Source: CAZAPO01 sp044841755
GTDB lineage: Bacteria; Bacteroidota; Bacteroidia; Flavobacteriales; Flavobacteriaceae
NCBI GenBank assembly: GCA_044841755.1
Contig: JAXOFM010000001.1
Location: 744,001-808,000 of the forward strand
Length of the DNA: 64,000 nt
Direction of reading: 5' to 3'
In this document: piece by piece, positions 43,874-53,194 of the stretch
How the letters are laid out: each line of letters opens with the position of its first letter
How positions within the stretch are numbered: the first letter of the stretch is position 1
Made by a program: the position numbers and the translations under genes
The notes under the pieces: generated by a model
Told to the model about the DNA's origin: nothing
The model's database searches: none
Seen by the model: only the letters and a program-made list of their open reading frames with translations

Positions 43874-43913
43874 TATGGCTTGATTATTGTTATAATTTGC
43901 TATAAATTTATGT

Positions 43914-45365
43914 ATGGCTTCCAAACGTCTTTCCTTACGTTCACGCATTTTTATATACATGATCTTGTTGGTTCTTGTAGCTTCTATTCTTATAGCGGTT
44001 GTCACTTTATACCAATACAATGAACAGTCTAAAGATTATCACAGAGACCGACTCGAACGTAAAGAAAGACAAATTCTTTCTAGTATGGATTATGTGCTTA
44101 GAGAAACCACATATGAGCGTACTTCAGATCAATTAGGATTAATTTTTAAGGATAAAATTTATCAAATAGCCAATAACTTAAACGTAGATTTTAACTTATA
44201 CGACTTAGAGGGAAATTTGGTAAAAAGCTCTAATGCTAGTATTGAAAATGATACTATTTCTAGGTGTCTTTCACCAAAAACACTTAATCAACTTAATCAT
44301 AGCGTTAACAAACGATACGTTGAAAAAAATGAGGTTTTAGGAGGTGATTATCAATCTTCTTATATTTTGTTTTCAGATTATAATGCGAAGCCTTTAGGCA
44401 TACTTCACTTACCTTATTTTGAAGATGATTCTCTAAATGATTATGAGCTTAAAGAGTTCTTAATACGTCTTAGTTATGCCTATTTTGTAATGCTAATTGT
44501 GGCAATTTCGTTCGCCTATTTTGTGTCACGATATATTACACGATCACTAAAGACAGTTAGTGATAAAATGAAGGAAACACGTTTAGAGAAGCGAAATAAA
44601 AAAATTGAGTTAGAAGGTGCAGGAGAAGAGGTTTCAGCCTTGGTTGAATCGTACAACAGCATGATAGATGAGTTAGAGGAAAGTGCTGTAAAATTAGCAA
44701 CCAGTGAGAGAGAGCAAGCTTGGAGAGAAATGGCGAAACAAGTGGCTCATGAAATTAAAAATCCGCTTACACCAATGCGTTTGAGTGTCCAAAGCTTTCA
44801 AAGAAAATTTGACCCTAGCGATCCTGATGTTAAGCATAAAGTGGAGGAATACTCTAAGACGCTTATCCAGCAGATAGATACTATGAGTTCTATTGCATCG
44901 GCTTTTTCGAATTTTGCAAAAATGCCTGCTCAAAAGAATGAACAACTCAATGTTGTTGAGGTTATTGAATTGGCGTTGGACATTTTTGCTGAGGATAATA
45001 TTTCCTTCAAAACGGAAGCGAAAGAAATCATTGCCACTTTTGATAGAACACAACTTATTAGAGTTGTTACCAATTTGGTAAAAAATGCAATTCAAGCAGT
45101 TCCGGAAAATAAAATACCGGAAATTGGAGTTTATGTTTATCAGGACGACGAAAATGTAATATTCACAGTTAGCGACAATGGTAATGGAGTTTCAGAAGAG
45201 AATAAGTCAAAGGTTTTTGAACCCAAGTTCACTACCAAAACCAGTGGTATGGGACTAGGCTTGCCTATGATCAAAAATATTGTGGAAACCTATAACGGAA
45301 GTATTACATTTGTATCTGAAGAATTTGTAGGCTCCACATTTAAGGTGAGCTTTCCTAAAAAATAA
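43914..45365 (+). CDS. Sensor histidine kinase with HAMP (NtrY-like)
   Basis: A 483-aa inner-membrane kinase: TM1 (about 9-32), periplasmic sensor (about 33-180), TM2 (about 182-205), HAMP region, HisKA with VAHEIKNPLTPMRLS (His about 279), and HATPase with NLVKNAIQAV, DNGNGVSEENK and GMGLGLPMIKNI. No response regulator gene is adjacent, so its partner must be elsewhere. It is followed by the enoyl-CoA hydratase gene after 3 bases, which may be only chance packing. Confidence 0.92.
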   Translation: MASKRLSLRSRIFIYMILLVLVASILIAVVTLYQYNEQSKDYHRDRLERKERQILSSMDYVLRETTYERTSDQLGLIFKDKIYQIANNLNVDFNLYDLEGNLVKSSNASIENDTISRCLSPKTLNQLNHSVNKRYVEKNEVLGGDYQSSYILFSDYNAKPLGILHLPYFEDDSLNDYELKEFLIRLSYAYFVMLIVAISFAYFVSRYITRSLKTVSDKMKETRLEKRNKKIELEGAGEEVSALVESYNSMIDELEESAVKLATSEREQAWREMAKQVAHEIKNPLTPMRLSVQSFQRKFDPSDPDVKHKVEEYSKTLIQQIDTMSSIASAFSNFAKMPAQKNEQLNVVEVIELALDIFAEDNISFKTEAKEIIATFDRTQLIRVVTNLVKNAIQAVPENKIPEIGVYVYQDDENVIFTVSDNGNGVSEENKSKVFEPKFTTKTSGMGLGLPMIKNIVETYNGSITFVSEEFVGSTFKVSFPKK

Positions 45366-45368
45366 CAA

Positions 45369-46151
45369 ATGTCATACAGCAACATTCTTGTAAATGATCA
45401 GGACGCGATTACTACTATTACTATCAACCGTCCCAAAAAACTGAATGCACTTAATAAAGAAACCATTAGTGAACTTCATGAAGCTTTAAAAACAGCAAAC
45501 AATGATGCTGATATAAAAGCGATCATAATTACTGGAAGTGGTGAAAAAGCATTTGTTGCTGGTGCTGACATAAGTGAGTTTGCCGATTTCAATGTTGCTC
45601 AAGGTTCTAAACTGGCAGCACAAGGACAACAATTGTTATTTAATTATATCGAGAATCTTTCAACACCTGTTATAGCAGCAGTTAATGGTTTTGCTTTAGG
45701 CGGAGGCCTAGAACTTGCTATGTCATGTCATTTTAGAGTGGCAAGTACGAATGCTAAAATGGGGTTGCCAGAGGTTTCTTTAGGAGTTATTCCAGGTTAT
45801 GGAGGTACGCAACGTTTACCACAATTGGTAGGCAGAGGACGAGCAATGGAAATGATCATGACAGCTGGAATGATTGACGCTAATCAATCATTAAGCTATG
45901 GATTGATAAATCATATAAAAGCCCAAGAGGAACTGGTTCCTTTTTGTGAAAAGTTGGCTGATAAAATAACTAGAAACTCTTCAGTAGCAATAAGTGCTGC
46001 AATAAGATCTATTAATGCAGGTTTTGTTGATGGAACAAACGGTTACCAGACAGAAATAGACGAATTTGGTAAATGCTTTGACACCGAAGATTTCGCAGAA
46101 GGAACAACAGCTTTCCTTGAAAAAAGAAAAGCTGATTTTCCTGGGAAATAG
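45369..46151 (+). CDS. Enoyl-CoA hydratase/isomerase family protein
   Basis: A 260-aa crotonase-fold enzyme, likely acting in beta-oxidation or butanoate metabolism. The oxyanion-hole segments are present: EKAFVAGADISEF (about 57-69) and NGFALGGGLELAMSCHFRVA (about 104-123), with catalytic Glu positions in GGGLELAMS and in LPEVSLGVIPGYGGTQRL. The pair of Glu fits short-chain enoyl-CoA hydratase activity. Pathway partners are not adjacent. Confidence 0.92.
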   Translation: MSYSNILVNDQDAITTITINRPKKLNALNKETISELHEALKTANNDADIKAIIITGSGEKAFVAGADISEFADFNVAQGSKLAAQGQQLLFNYIENLSTPVIAAVNGFALGGGLELAMSCHFRVASTNAKMGLPEVSLGVIPGYGGTQRLPQLVGRGRAMEMIMTAGMIDANQSLSYGLINHIKAQEELVPFCEKLADKITRNSSVAISAAIRSINAGFVDGTNGYQTEIDEFGKCFDTEDFAEGTTAFLEKRKADFPGK

Positions 46152-46169
46152 TTAATCTCTATAGTTACG

Positions 46170-47594
46170 CTATTTAACTTCCCAACCTTTTCTGTAATCT
46201 CTAGTTACCCAATCGTTGGCTTTGTCATAATTGGTTACTTTCATGTTTTCTCCATCCCATAATAGTTTTCTACGACCAGGGAAATCATACGGAGCCCAAT
46301 CAGTTGGTTTTTTACCATCTTGAAGCACTTTATACTGAAATGCCTTGATGGCTAAATTACCCATCAAAACAGCTTCTGTTAGTGGACCTGAGTATGAGAA
46401 TGGCGATGAGGTTTTTACACCATCAAGAATACCTTCGACCCAGTTATTTGCATGTCCGTTGAAACCATTTTTAATTCTGGTTAAAATAGGTTCAGGTTTT
46501 TTAAAATATTTCATTGTTTTAGATGGAAGTAATCTTGGGTTTCTTGAATACGTATCTGTAACTAATATTCCTTTTGTACCATAGAAAACACTTCCGCCTC
46601 CCCAATCACCAATCATTTCACCATCATTTAATTCGTCAGGAAGATCAGGCATAATACCTCCATCATACCAATTAAGATCAACTTTACCATGTTTTTCAGA
46701 CTCGAATTTCAAACGAACAATAGAAGAAGGAGGGCAAGCACTTGAATAGTTTGCTTCCACAAAATCTCCTGCCCAAACCGTAGTACAACTAGCTTCGGCT
46801 TCATAAGGATACCCAAGACCTAAAGTTTTAAATGGTGTTTCAAGAATATGGCATCCCATATCTCCTAAGGCACCAGTTCCAAAATCCCACCAACCACGCC
46901 ATTTAAATGGCAAATAAGCAGAATGATAAGCTCTTTCTTTAGCTGGACCTAACCAAAGATCCCAATCTAAATGTTTAGGAACAGGTTCGCCAGAATTAAT
47001 ATCTCTTAAACCTTGTGGCCAAACAGGACGATTGGTCCAACAATTTACTTTCTCAACTTTACCAATAATACCAGAATCTAACCACTCTTGAGTTTCTCTT
47101 TGTCCATCAGAAGAACTTCCTTGATTGCCCATTTGAGTAACAATTCCCATCTCTTCAGCTACTTGAGTCATAATTCTCGCTTCTCTAATATTATGCGTCA
47201 AAGGCTTTTCTACGTAAGCATGCTTTTTAGCTCTCATAAAAGGTAAAGAGATAACTGCATGTGTGTGGTCTGGAGTACCTACTGAAAAGGCATCAATTTC
47301 ATTAATATGTTTGTCGTATAGTTTTCTAAAGTCTCTATATTTTTTGGCTTTAGGAAAATTTTTGTAAGTGTCTGCAGCGCGATTATCGTCTACATCACAT
47401 AGCGCAACAAATTTCACTCGTTTTGTCGCATCCAATTCTCTAACAATTCCAGCACCTCTACCACCAACACCAATGCTGGCAACATACAATGTGTCACTAG
47501 GCGGTACATGATTGCCTCCTAACACAAAACTAGGAACAATTGTAAAGGCAGCTGAAGCTCCAGCGGTTTGCTTTATAAATTTTCTTCTTTTCAT
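46170..47594 (-). CDS. Gfo/Idh/MocA family oxidoreductase with Tat signal
   Basis: A 474-aa secreted NAD(P)-dependent oxidoreductase. The N-terminus MKRRKFIKQTAGASAAF is a twin-arginine signal. A Rossmann motif follows (SIGVGGRGAGIVREL, about 40-54), then EKPLTHNIREARIM (catalytic-type Lys) and a C-terminal alpha/beta domain. Such proteins in Bacteroidetes act on sugars or inositol-like compounds in the periplasm; the substrate is unknown. It is convergent with the enoyl-CoA hydratase gene without a clear terminator. Confidence 0.9.
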   Translation of the reverse strand: MKRRKFIKQTAGASAAFTIVPSFVLGGNHVPPSDTLYVASIGVGGRGAGIVRELDATKRVKFVALCDVDDNRAADTYKNFPKAKKYRDFRKLYDKHINEIDAFSVGTPDHTHAVISLPFMRAKKHAYVEKPLTHNIREARIMTQVAEEMGIVTQMGNQGSSSDGQRETQEWLDSGIIGKVEKVNCWTNRPVWPQGLRDINSGEPVPKHLDWDLWLGPAKERAYHSAYLPFKWRGWWDFGTGALGDMGCHILETPFKTLGLGYPYEAEASCTTVWAGDFVEANYSSACPPSSIVRLKFESEKHGKVDLNWYDGGIMPDLPDELNDGEMIGDWGGGSVFYGTKGILVTDTYSRNPRLLPSKTMKYFKKPEPILTRIKNGFNGHANNWVEGILDGVKTSSPFSYSGPLTEAVLMGNLAIKAFQYKVLQDGKKPTDWAPYDFPGRRKLLWDGENMKVTNYDKANDWVTRDYRKGWEVK

Positions 47595-47714
47595 TGTTAG
47601 ATTGATTAAAGTGAGTTCCGAATTTACAAAAAATAATCAGCAAAAAATGATCAAATTAATTTGAAAAAATAGTAACTTAAATGCGAGTTATTCACTATCA
47701 TTTTTTCGCATTTT

Positions 47715-48788
47715 ATGAACACCAAATCTATCATTAAGGGTCGTGGTGCCCAACTTAATACACCCAATCGTTTCTTTGAAATACACCACGAAACAAGAGA
47801 TGATTTTCTAGAATTTTGTCAAAAAGAAGGGGAACTGGCAGATAAGAACAAGACCAAATACCTTGAAGTTTTCCCGAAAACTATTGTCAACAAAGTTGAC
47901 AGTCCAGATGTTGGGATGATGTATTCTATGAATCCTTATCAAGGTTGCGAGCATGGATGTATTTATTGTTATGCTAGAAACAGTCATGAATATTGGGGCT
48001 ATAGCCCTGGATTAGATTTTGAAAGACGGATTTTAATAAAAAAAGATGCTCCTAGATTGTTAGAAGAACTACTGAAGAAAAAGACATGGAAAGCTCATCC
48101 AATAGTATTATCTGGAAATACAGATTGTTACCAACCAGCCGAAAAGAAGTTTGAGATTACAAGAAAACTGTTAACCATTTTTTTAAAGTATAAGCATCCA
48201 GTTGCCATTATCACGAAGAATGCACTTATTGGTCGCGATATAGGCATTTTGAAGGAACTGGCTAAGGATAATCTGATAGGTGTAAGCATGTCAATCACTT
48301 CACTATCAGAAGAAACCAGAAGAATACTGGAGCCTAGAACTGCGACCATTAAAAGAAGGTTTGAAACAGTGAAGTTGCTTAGTGATAATGGAGTTCCTGT
48401 GAATGTGATGATAGCACCAATAATTCCATCTATTAACAGTCACGAAGTGTTGCCAATAGCAAAGGCAGCTTCAGAGAATGGAGCTGTGGCGATTGCTCAT
48501 ACTTTGATAAGACTCAATGGAGCAATAGGGCAAATATTTACCGATTGGATTCAAAAAGCAATGCCAGATAGAGCAGAAAAAGTATTGAACCAAATTAAGA
48601 GCTGTCATGGAGGTCAATTGAATGATAGTCGATTTGGAACCAGAATGAGAGGAGAGGGTAATATTGCTCAGCAAATAAATGATCTGGTTAGATTAGCAAG
48701 ACATAAATATTTTAAAGAAAAAGGAATGCCAGAACTCAATATAGGGCTGTATGAAGAATATAGAGTTGGTCAATTTAAATTATTCTAA
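47715..48788 (+). CDS. Radical SAM protein, PA0069/spore photoproduct lyase-like
   Basis: A 357-aa radical SAM enzyme. CEHGCIYCYARNSHEYWG places the cluster cysteines at about 78, 82 and 85 (CxxxCxxC). The surrounding MNPYQGCEHGC and the SGNTDCYQPAEK segment are typical of the PA0069/Rv2578c group related to spore photoproduct lyase. The reaction is not established for this group. It has a terminator directly after the stop. Confidence 0.9.
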   Translation: MNTKSIIKGRGAQLNTPNRFFEIHHETRDDFLEFCQKEGELADKNKTKYLEVFPKTIVNKVDSPDVGMMYSMNPYQGCEHGCIYCYARNSHEYWGYSPGLDFERRILIKKDAPRLLEELLKKKTWKAHPIVLSGNTDCYQPAEKKFEITRKLLTIFLKYKHPVAIITKNALIGRDIGILKELAKDNLIGVSMSITSLSEETRRILEPRTATIKRRFETVKLLSDNGVPVNVMIAPIIPSINSHEVLPIAKAASENGAVAIAHTLIRLNGAIGQIFTDWIQKAMPDRAEKVLNQIKSCHGGQLNDSRFGTRMRGEGNIAQQINDLVRLARHKYFKEKGMPELNIGLYEEYRVGQFKLF

Positions 48789-48820
48789 AAAAAAGAGTAG
48801 CTCATAGGCCACTCTTTTTT
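48789..48820. terminator. Bidirectional terminator after the radical SAM gene
   Basis: A-rich arm with AAAAAAGAGT (left) and ACTCTTTTTT (right, to 48820), with a mismatched inner stem. It can also serve the small minus-strand frame at 48843-48944. Confidence 0.75.
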
Positions 48821-48842
48821 AAATTTCAATTTTTCTTTTCAC

Positions 48843-48944
48843 TTATTGTATTGATACCAAATAAAAAATCCCTGTGATTATTGGTAACGATAATAATAAC
48901 GCCGTATAATAGATAATGGCATTTTTAGTTTCTTTTGTTTTCAT
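48843..48944 (-). CDS. Possible 33-aa small membrane protein
   Basis: ATG 48944 to TAA 48843 encodes a short basic, polar N-terminus (MKTKETKNA) followed by one hydrophobic helix (IIYYTALLLSLPIITGIFYL). It has a sensible start, one clean transmembrane segment and a terminator beyond it. There is no homology evidence, so it remains a candidate. Confidence 0.45.
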   Translation of the reverse strand: MKTKETKNAIIYYTALLLSLPIITGIFYLVSIQ

Positions 48945-49037
48945 AATATATTTTAATGTTATAAGGAAAGATTAGGAGCAAGCACAAAAGCACTTACCCC
49001 TAAAACCCAATAATTGAATACTAACTAAAAACTGTCT

Positions 49038-49616
49038 TTATTTTTTTAATTCTATTCTTTCTACAAACCTTCGATCACCTGATTTTATGGTAAATACAAC
49101 CGATTCGTCAGTTAGTTGAGACATGTTATAAACGCGTTTGATATTATTATTAGTGACCTCCTCTTTATATAATAATCTATCTCTATTGTCGAATATTTTT
49201 ACTTCTATTGGATCGTTTTTTAAAGTAAGATATGTTAACGTTACCTTGTCCTCTTCAGGAGTAATAACAGGTTTAAAGAAAGTATATTCGCTTGTTTTTT
49301 CAAAAGCCACAACACCTTTGTTAATAATAAAAGGTTTAATTTGAATGGTACAGTCTTCATGTATTTCAAATTTATAGTTACCACTTGGAAGGGTTGAAAA
49401 ATCGAACGCTTTTATAAATTGTCCTGCTTTTTTTACTTCGAATTTATATAACAAATAATCATAGGTGTCTTTTATATAAATTTGGGATCCTTCTCTAACA
49501 AATCCAAATTTGACAACCGTCGAATCTTCAGAAACCTTGTCTGTAACCTTGGCGTTTGCACTTAGTGTTCCTAACACCAATGCAATTAATGTTGTTTTTC
49601 TCAGAATGTTTTTCAT
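49038..49616 (-). CDS. Hypothetical secreted protein
   Basis: A 192-aa protein with a signal peptide (ending LSANA) and a predicted all-beta mature part with repeated strand patterns (IFDNRDRLLYKEEVTNNNIK, SVVFTIKSGDRRFVERIELK). It resembles a carboxy-terminal sorting or DUF3244-like beta-sandwich, but I cannot name the family with confidence. A -7 box lies 28 bases upstream. It stands alone, facing away from the AraC gene. Confidence 0.7.
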   Translation of the reverse strand: MKNILRKTTLIALVLGTLSANAKVTDKVSEDSTVVKFGFVREGSQIYIKDTYDYLLYKFEVKKAGQFIKAFDFSTLPSGNYKFEIHEDCTIQIKPFIINKGVVAFEKTSEYTFFKPVITPEEDKVTLTYLTLKNDPIEVKIFDNRDRLLYKEEVTNNNIKRVYNMSQLTDESVVFTIKSGDRRFVERIELKK

Positions 49617-49644
49617 AACATGATAAATTAAGTTCTTATGAGGA

Positions 49645-49652
49645 CAAAATTA
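49645..49652 (-). promoter_or_regulatory. -7 box TAATTTTG for the 49038-49616 gene
   Basis: Perfect TAnnTTTG match on the minus strand, 28 bases before ATG 49616. No clear -33 element. Confidence 0.4.
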
Positions 49653-49794
49653 GAGGAGATGCTTGTGAATAAAAACAGCAGAATTGATGAATATATATGC
49701 TATTTTATCGATTAATTTAATGTTAAGAATATATAAAGTTAATTTACCACATAAAATGGTTAAGTTTGGCCATATTATAAGGTTTAATTGTACT

Positions 49795-49802
49795 TAATTT
49801 TG
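49795..49802 (+). promoter_or_regulatory. -7 box TAATTTTG for the second AraC gene
   Basis: Perfect TAnnTTTG match, 13 bases before the GTG start at 49816. The nearest TTG (49766-49768) is 26 bases away, longer than usual. Confidence 0.4.
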
Positions 49803-49815
49803 TAAAAAACCAGTT

Positions 49816-50688
49816 GTGCTAACTAGAAAACCTACATTAGAAAAAGTAACTCCTGCTTTTGGCGAATCTATTAAAGTTCGTTATCATCAAGAAGCTATGA
49901 ATATAAATAATGCATTTTGGCATTTTCATCCTGAAGTAGAATTGGTGTATGTAAATAAAGGAAGTGGAAAGCGGCACATTGGTAATCATCTTTCATACTT
50001 CAACAACAGTATGCTTATTTTGATAGGAGCTAACTTAGCTCACAATGGATTTACCAATAGACTTACTGCTAAGGGAACGGAGACTTTGGTTCAGTTTGAC
50101 CCCAAAATTTTTGGTGAAACCTTTGCTGGTTTACCAGAAATGAAAGAAATAACACTCCTTCTTGAACGTGCTAAAAAAGGCATCCTTTTCAAACCAGAAA
50201 CTAAATTGAGAATTGGACCAACTATTGAAGCGCTGCATACCTTAAGTCCGTTTAACAGAATTCTCAAGCTTTTAGAGATTTTACATGATCTTGCCTTAGC
50301 AGAAGATTATGAACTATTAAATGTAGATGGATTTGCATTTGAAACAGGAGCTTATGATAATGAAAAGATTGAAGTTATTTATAGATATATAAATTCCAAT
50401 TTTCAAAGGCATATTACTTTAGATGAAATTGCAAATCAGGTAAGTATGACGGTTCCGGCATTTTGCCGATATTTTAAGAAAGTAACCAAGAAAACTTTTA
50501 CCAAAATGGTTAACGAATATCGAGTTGTGCATGCAACTAAATTACTTACTGAAAGTCAACTAAGTATAACCGATATTTGTTTTGCTTGCGGATTTAATAA
50601 TTTCTCACATTTTAATAAACTTTTCAAGGAATTTACAGGTAAAAGCCCTTCAAAATACAGAAGCGAAATAAAACGAATTATTCAATAA
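49816..50688 (+). CDS. AraC family transcriptional regulator with cupin domain
   Basis: A 290-aa regulator starting at GTG 49816. The N-terminal cupin-like sensor (about 20-130) has AFWHFHPEVELVYVNKGSG, and the C-terminal double helix-turn-helix (about 190-285) has ITLDEIANQVSMTVPAFCRY and DICFACGFNNFSHFNKLFKE, ending TGKSPSKYRSE. Such regulators often control sugar-use genes. Its stop overlaps a small downstream gene (TAATG). Confidence 0.92.
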   Translation: MLTRKPTLEKVTPAFGESIKVRYHQEAMNINNAFWHFHPEVELVYVNKGSGKRHIGNHLSYFNNSMLILIGANLAHNGFTNRLTAKGTETLVQFDPKIFGETFAGLPEMKEITLLLERAKKGILFKPETKLRIGPTIEALHTLSPFNRILKLLEILHDLALAEDYELLNVDGFAFETGAYDNEKIEVIYRYINSNFQRHITLDEIANQVSMTVPAFCRYFKKVTKKTFTKMVNEYRVVHATKLLTESQLSITDICFACGFNNFSHFNKLFKEFTGKSPSKYRSEIKRIIQ

Positions 50689-50858
50689 TGAAGAAAATAG
50701 ATGCGGCCATAGAGTATTATGCTGGTAGAACTGAGAGAATTCAAAAAAAGATAAACAGTAGCAGTAATTTATCTATTGATCAAATTATCAAATACGGAAA
50801 AGAGCTTTCAGTCCTTGAATATAAACTTACGGCCTTAGAGATTGCTAAAGAAAATTAA
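50688..50858 (+). CDS. Small helical protein co-translated with AraC
   Basis: A 56-aa protein from ATG 50688 (overlapping the AraC stop) to TAA 50858. It is charged and helix-forming (AAIEYYAGRTERIQKKINSS, then IDQIIKYGKELSVLEYKLTA) with no signal or membrane segment. Coding is supported by the tight coupling and regular amphipathic pattern. The family is unknown. It ends in a 4-base convergent overlap with a GNAT gene. Confidence 0.65.
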   Translation: MKKIDAAIEYYAGRTERIQKKINSSSNLSIDQIIKYGKELSVLEYKLTALEIAKEN

Positions 50859-51319
50859 AGTACTTCCAACTCTTTCTCAAAAACTACTTTTGTCTGTCCA
50901 ATATCATTAGTATAGACTTGTACAATATTAAAGCCATTCTTTAGGTTAAGTATCATCATTGGCTTAAACCTATTCATAGATTTTGTTCTCATTTTAGAGT
51001 ATCTTTTAGTCGTCACATTTTCTTCCTGAAGTTTGGCAAGTTGTTTTGCAATTCCTTTTTGTCTATAACTTAGTAGGACCCCACCAACCCAACTGTAAAA
51101 AGTAGTTTCATTATAGCGATAACCAATTTTAAACCCTACAAGCATGTCTGAATTATAACAAAGGATGATGAGTACACCTTCTTTTTTATGAATTCGAGAT
51201 TTAAAGAAATCCAGTTTATAATCATCAAAAATCGATTTATAGACTTCAAGGATTTCGTCCAGTAATTCTTTTGATGGTTGTCCTTCAATAGTATGATATG
51301 TTAACTTATCTGTTTCCAT
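50855..51319 (-). CDS. GNAT family acetyltransferase
   Basis: A 154-aa acetyltransferase-like protein with a GNAT core: GFKIGYRYNETTFYSWVGGV, then the acetyl-CoA loop YRQKGIAKQLAKLQE (about 93-107) and the late GFNIVQVYTND. The substrate is unknown. It overlaps the HD hydrolase gene by 14 bases, so the two are probably co-expressed. Confidence 0.85.
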   Translation of the reverse strand: METDKLTYHTIEGQPSKELLDEILEVYKSIFDDYKLDFFKSRIHKKEGVLIILCYNSDMLVGFKIGYRYNETTFYSWVGGVLLSYRQKGIAKQLAKLQEENVTTKRYSKMRTKSMNRFKPMMILNLKNGFNIVQVYTNDIGQTKVVFEKELEVL

Positions 51320-51962
51320 CCCATTCGGCGTAAAATTGATCTAGAAACTCTTCCATATACTTATGTCGTTCCTTAGCGATTCGCTTACCAGTTTTGGTAT
51401 TCATTTTGTCTTTCAATAGGAGCAGCTTCTCGTAAAAATGATTAATTGTTGGGGCTTTTGATTTTTTGTATTCCTCCTTGGTCATATTCAAATTAGGTTG
51501 AATATCTGGGTCAAACATCTTTCTGTTCTTAAAGCCACCATAGTTAAAACATCTCGCTATACCTATGGCACCAATGGCATCTAAGCGATCTGCATCTTGT
51601 ACGACTTGAAGTTCAAGTGAGATAAATTTTTCTCCTGCTTCTAATGACTTATTAAATGATATGTTTTCAATGATCTTAACTACGTGTTCAATGACTGAAC
51701 TATCAACATTATGCTCAAATAGAAATTCTCTGGCAACTCGAGGTCCTATAGTTTCATCTCCATCATGAAACTTGCTATCAGCAATATCATGGAGTAATGC
51801 TCCCAAAGCAACTACCAAATCGTCAACATTTTCACCTTTGGCTATTAGCTTAGCATTGTTAAATACCCTTATGGTATGAAACCAATCATGGCCACCTTCA
51901 GCGTTTTCTAATTGCTGTTTCACAAACACTTTTGTAGCTTCAACAAGCTCTTGCTTAGTCAT
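51306..51962 (-). CDS. HD domain phosphohydrolase (YedJ-like)
   Basis: A 218-aa metal-dependent phosphohydrolase. Conserved residues fit the HD superfamily: GGHDWFHTIRV (His about 25), ALLHDIADSKFHDG (the HD pair, about 57-58) and VVQDADRLDAIGAIG (Asp). The length and order match the YedJ/predicted nucleotide hydrolase group. The substrate is not known. It overlaps genes on both sides (PlsC paralogue upstream, GNAT downstream). Confidence 0.9.
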   Translation of the reverse strand: MTKQELVEATKVFVKQQLENAEGGHDWFHTIRVFNNAKLIAKGENVDDLVVALGALLHDIADSKFHDGDETIGPRVAREFLFEHNVDSSVIEHVVKIIENISFNKSLEAGEKFISLELQVVQDADRLDAIGAIGIARCFNYGGFKNRKMFDPDIQPNLNMTKEEYKKSKAPTINHFYEKLLLLKDKMNTKTGKRIAKERHKYMEEFLDQFYAEWDGNR

Positions 51963-52692
51963 GAATGATTGAATTAGTAACCTTTTGTTCGGCTATTTTA
52001 ATAATTTCTTTTGGGTCATGTTCACTCACTTTAATAGGCTCATGAGTAGTAAAAGTGATCTTGTTTCCTATTCCTAATGGGAATTGCCCATAACGTACCA
52101 TTTTCCAAGAATTATTTATGGTTAACGGAACCACATAAGCATTGGGAATATGCTCCATTAATGATAAAAGTCCCTTTTCTTTAAAAGGTTTAGGATTTCC
52201 ATCACGACTTCTAGTCCCTTCAGGAAATATCACAGCTGCCCAATTATTTTCGCTTACACGTTTTGCGAATTGTTCTATTGCTTTGATTGATTCTCTTGGC
52301 TTCTTTCGATCAATCAAAACTGAACCACCATGACGAAGATTATAGGAAACACTAGGAATACCTTTTCCAAGCGAACTCTTGCTAATAAACTTTGGGTGAT
52401 GCTTACTGAAGTACCAAATAATAGGTGGTATATCGTACATGCTTTGATGATTTGCCACTATGATTAACGGAAGACCTTCTTCAACCTTGTGATTGTTTGT
52501 GAACCTGTAGCGCGTACCTAGAAGGTTAGTACTTCGCATTAGCCAAAACTGCAACCACACAACACTTACTTTATGTGCTTGATAACCTAAAACTTTAAAA
52601 CAAAACCATTGTATAGGATGAAATACAAGAAGTGCTAATCCGAAGAAAATAAAGAAAATAAGCGTTAAAGGATAGGCAATAATTTTTGCCAT
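51955..52692 (-). CDS. 1-acyl-sn-glycerol-3-phosphate acyltransferase (second PlsC family member)
   Basis: A 245-aa acyltransferase with an N-terminal membrane segment (about 5-30) and the motifs ANHQSMYDIP (HX4D), GSVLIDRKKPRES, FPEGTRSRDG and VPLTINNSW. It matches PlsC more classically than the paralogue at 13608. ATG 52692 was chosen over a TTG at 52719. It is the first gene of the PlsC-HD-GNAT run on the minus strand. Confidence 0.93.
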   Translation of the reverse strand: MAKIIAYPLTLIFFIFFGLALLVFHPIQWFCFKVLGYQAHKVSVVWLQFWLMRSTNLLGTRYRFTNNHKVEEGLPLIIVANHQSMYDIPPIIWYFSKHHPKFISKSSLGKGIPSVSYNLRHGGSVLIDRKKPRESIKAIEQFAKRVSENNWAAVIFPEGTRSRDGNPKPFKEKGLLSLMEHIPNAYVVPLTINNSWKMVRYGQFPLGIGNKITFTTHEPIKVSEHDPKEIIKIAEQKVTNSIIHD

Positions 52693-52745
52693 AGACAAGG
52701 TGCTAAATTTTACACTCAAAAATATAGAAACTTAAGCTACTTATA

Positions 52746-53141
52746 CTAATTTACTATTACACATTTTCCATCCTCACAAGCGAGTTCATTTGGGGGGGCA
52801 ACAAACATACAATCTGAAACTACATCACAACTGTTGTTGTAAGCATCTTCTGCACTGTTATAATCTGCTACTAATATGGCTAAGTAATCGGTATCAATTG
52901 AGCTTGAATACACCAAATAAGACCAGGGACCACCACAAGGCTTGCTTCCAAAGGCAATACTCAGGCATTCACTATTCTCAGTACAACTCCCAGAATCAAT
53001 TAGTTCGTCTATGTCAAGCTTTAGTTCTTGCATTTCTTCAAGATAATCATCACAGGTATAAGGTTCTTCTTCGTGACAAACGGTTGCAGATAGAAGTAAT
53101 AGAAATGATAAAATATACATTAATTTGACTGGAAGTTTCAT
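52746..53141 (-). CDS. Hypothetical Cys-rich secreted protein
   Basis: A 131-aa protein with a signal peptide (LSFLLLLSATVC, so it may be a lipoprotein) and about nine mature Cys arranged in pairs (CTENSEC, KPCGGPW, SCDVVSDC, LACEDGKC), suggesting disulfides or metal binding in the envelope. ATG 53141 is preferred over 53204, which would add a non-signal leader. I do not recognise a named family. Confidence 0.7.
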   Translation of the reverse strand: MKLPVKLMYILSFLLLLSATVCHEEEPYTCDDYLEEMQELKLDIDELIDSGSCTENSECLSIAFGSKPCGGPWSYLVYSSSIDTDYLAILVADYNSAEDAYNNSCDVVSDCMFVAPPNELACEDGKCVIVN

Positions 53142-53194
53142 GGGCTTTTTTTTAACTAGATGTTGAAATACAAAAAGAGTTGCGTAATAATAAC

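Noticed and set aside
44694..45095. 133-codon minus-strand frame inside the histidine kinase gene
   Set aside because: It is antisense to conserved kinase motifs and has no recognisable domain.
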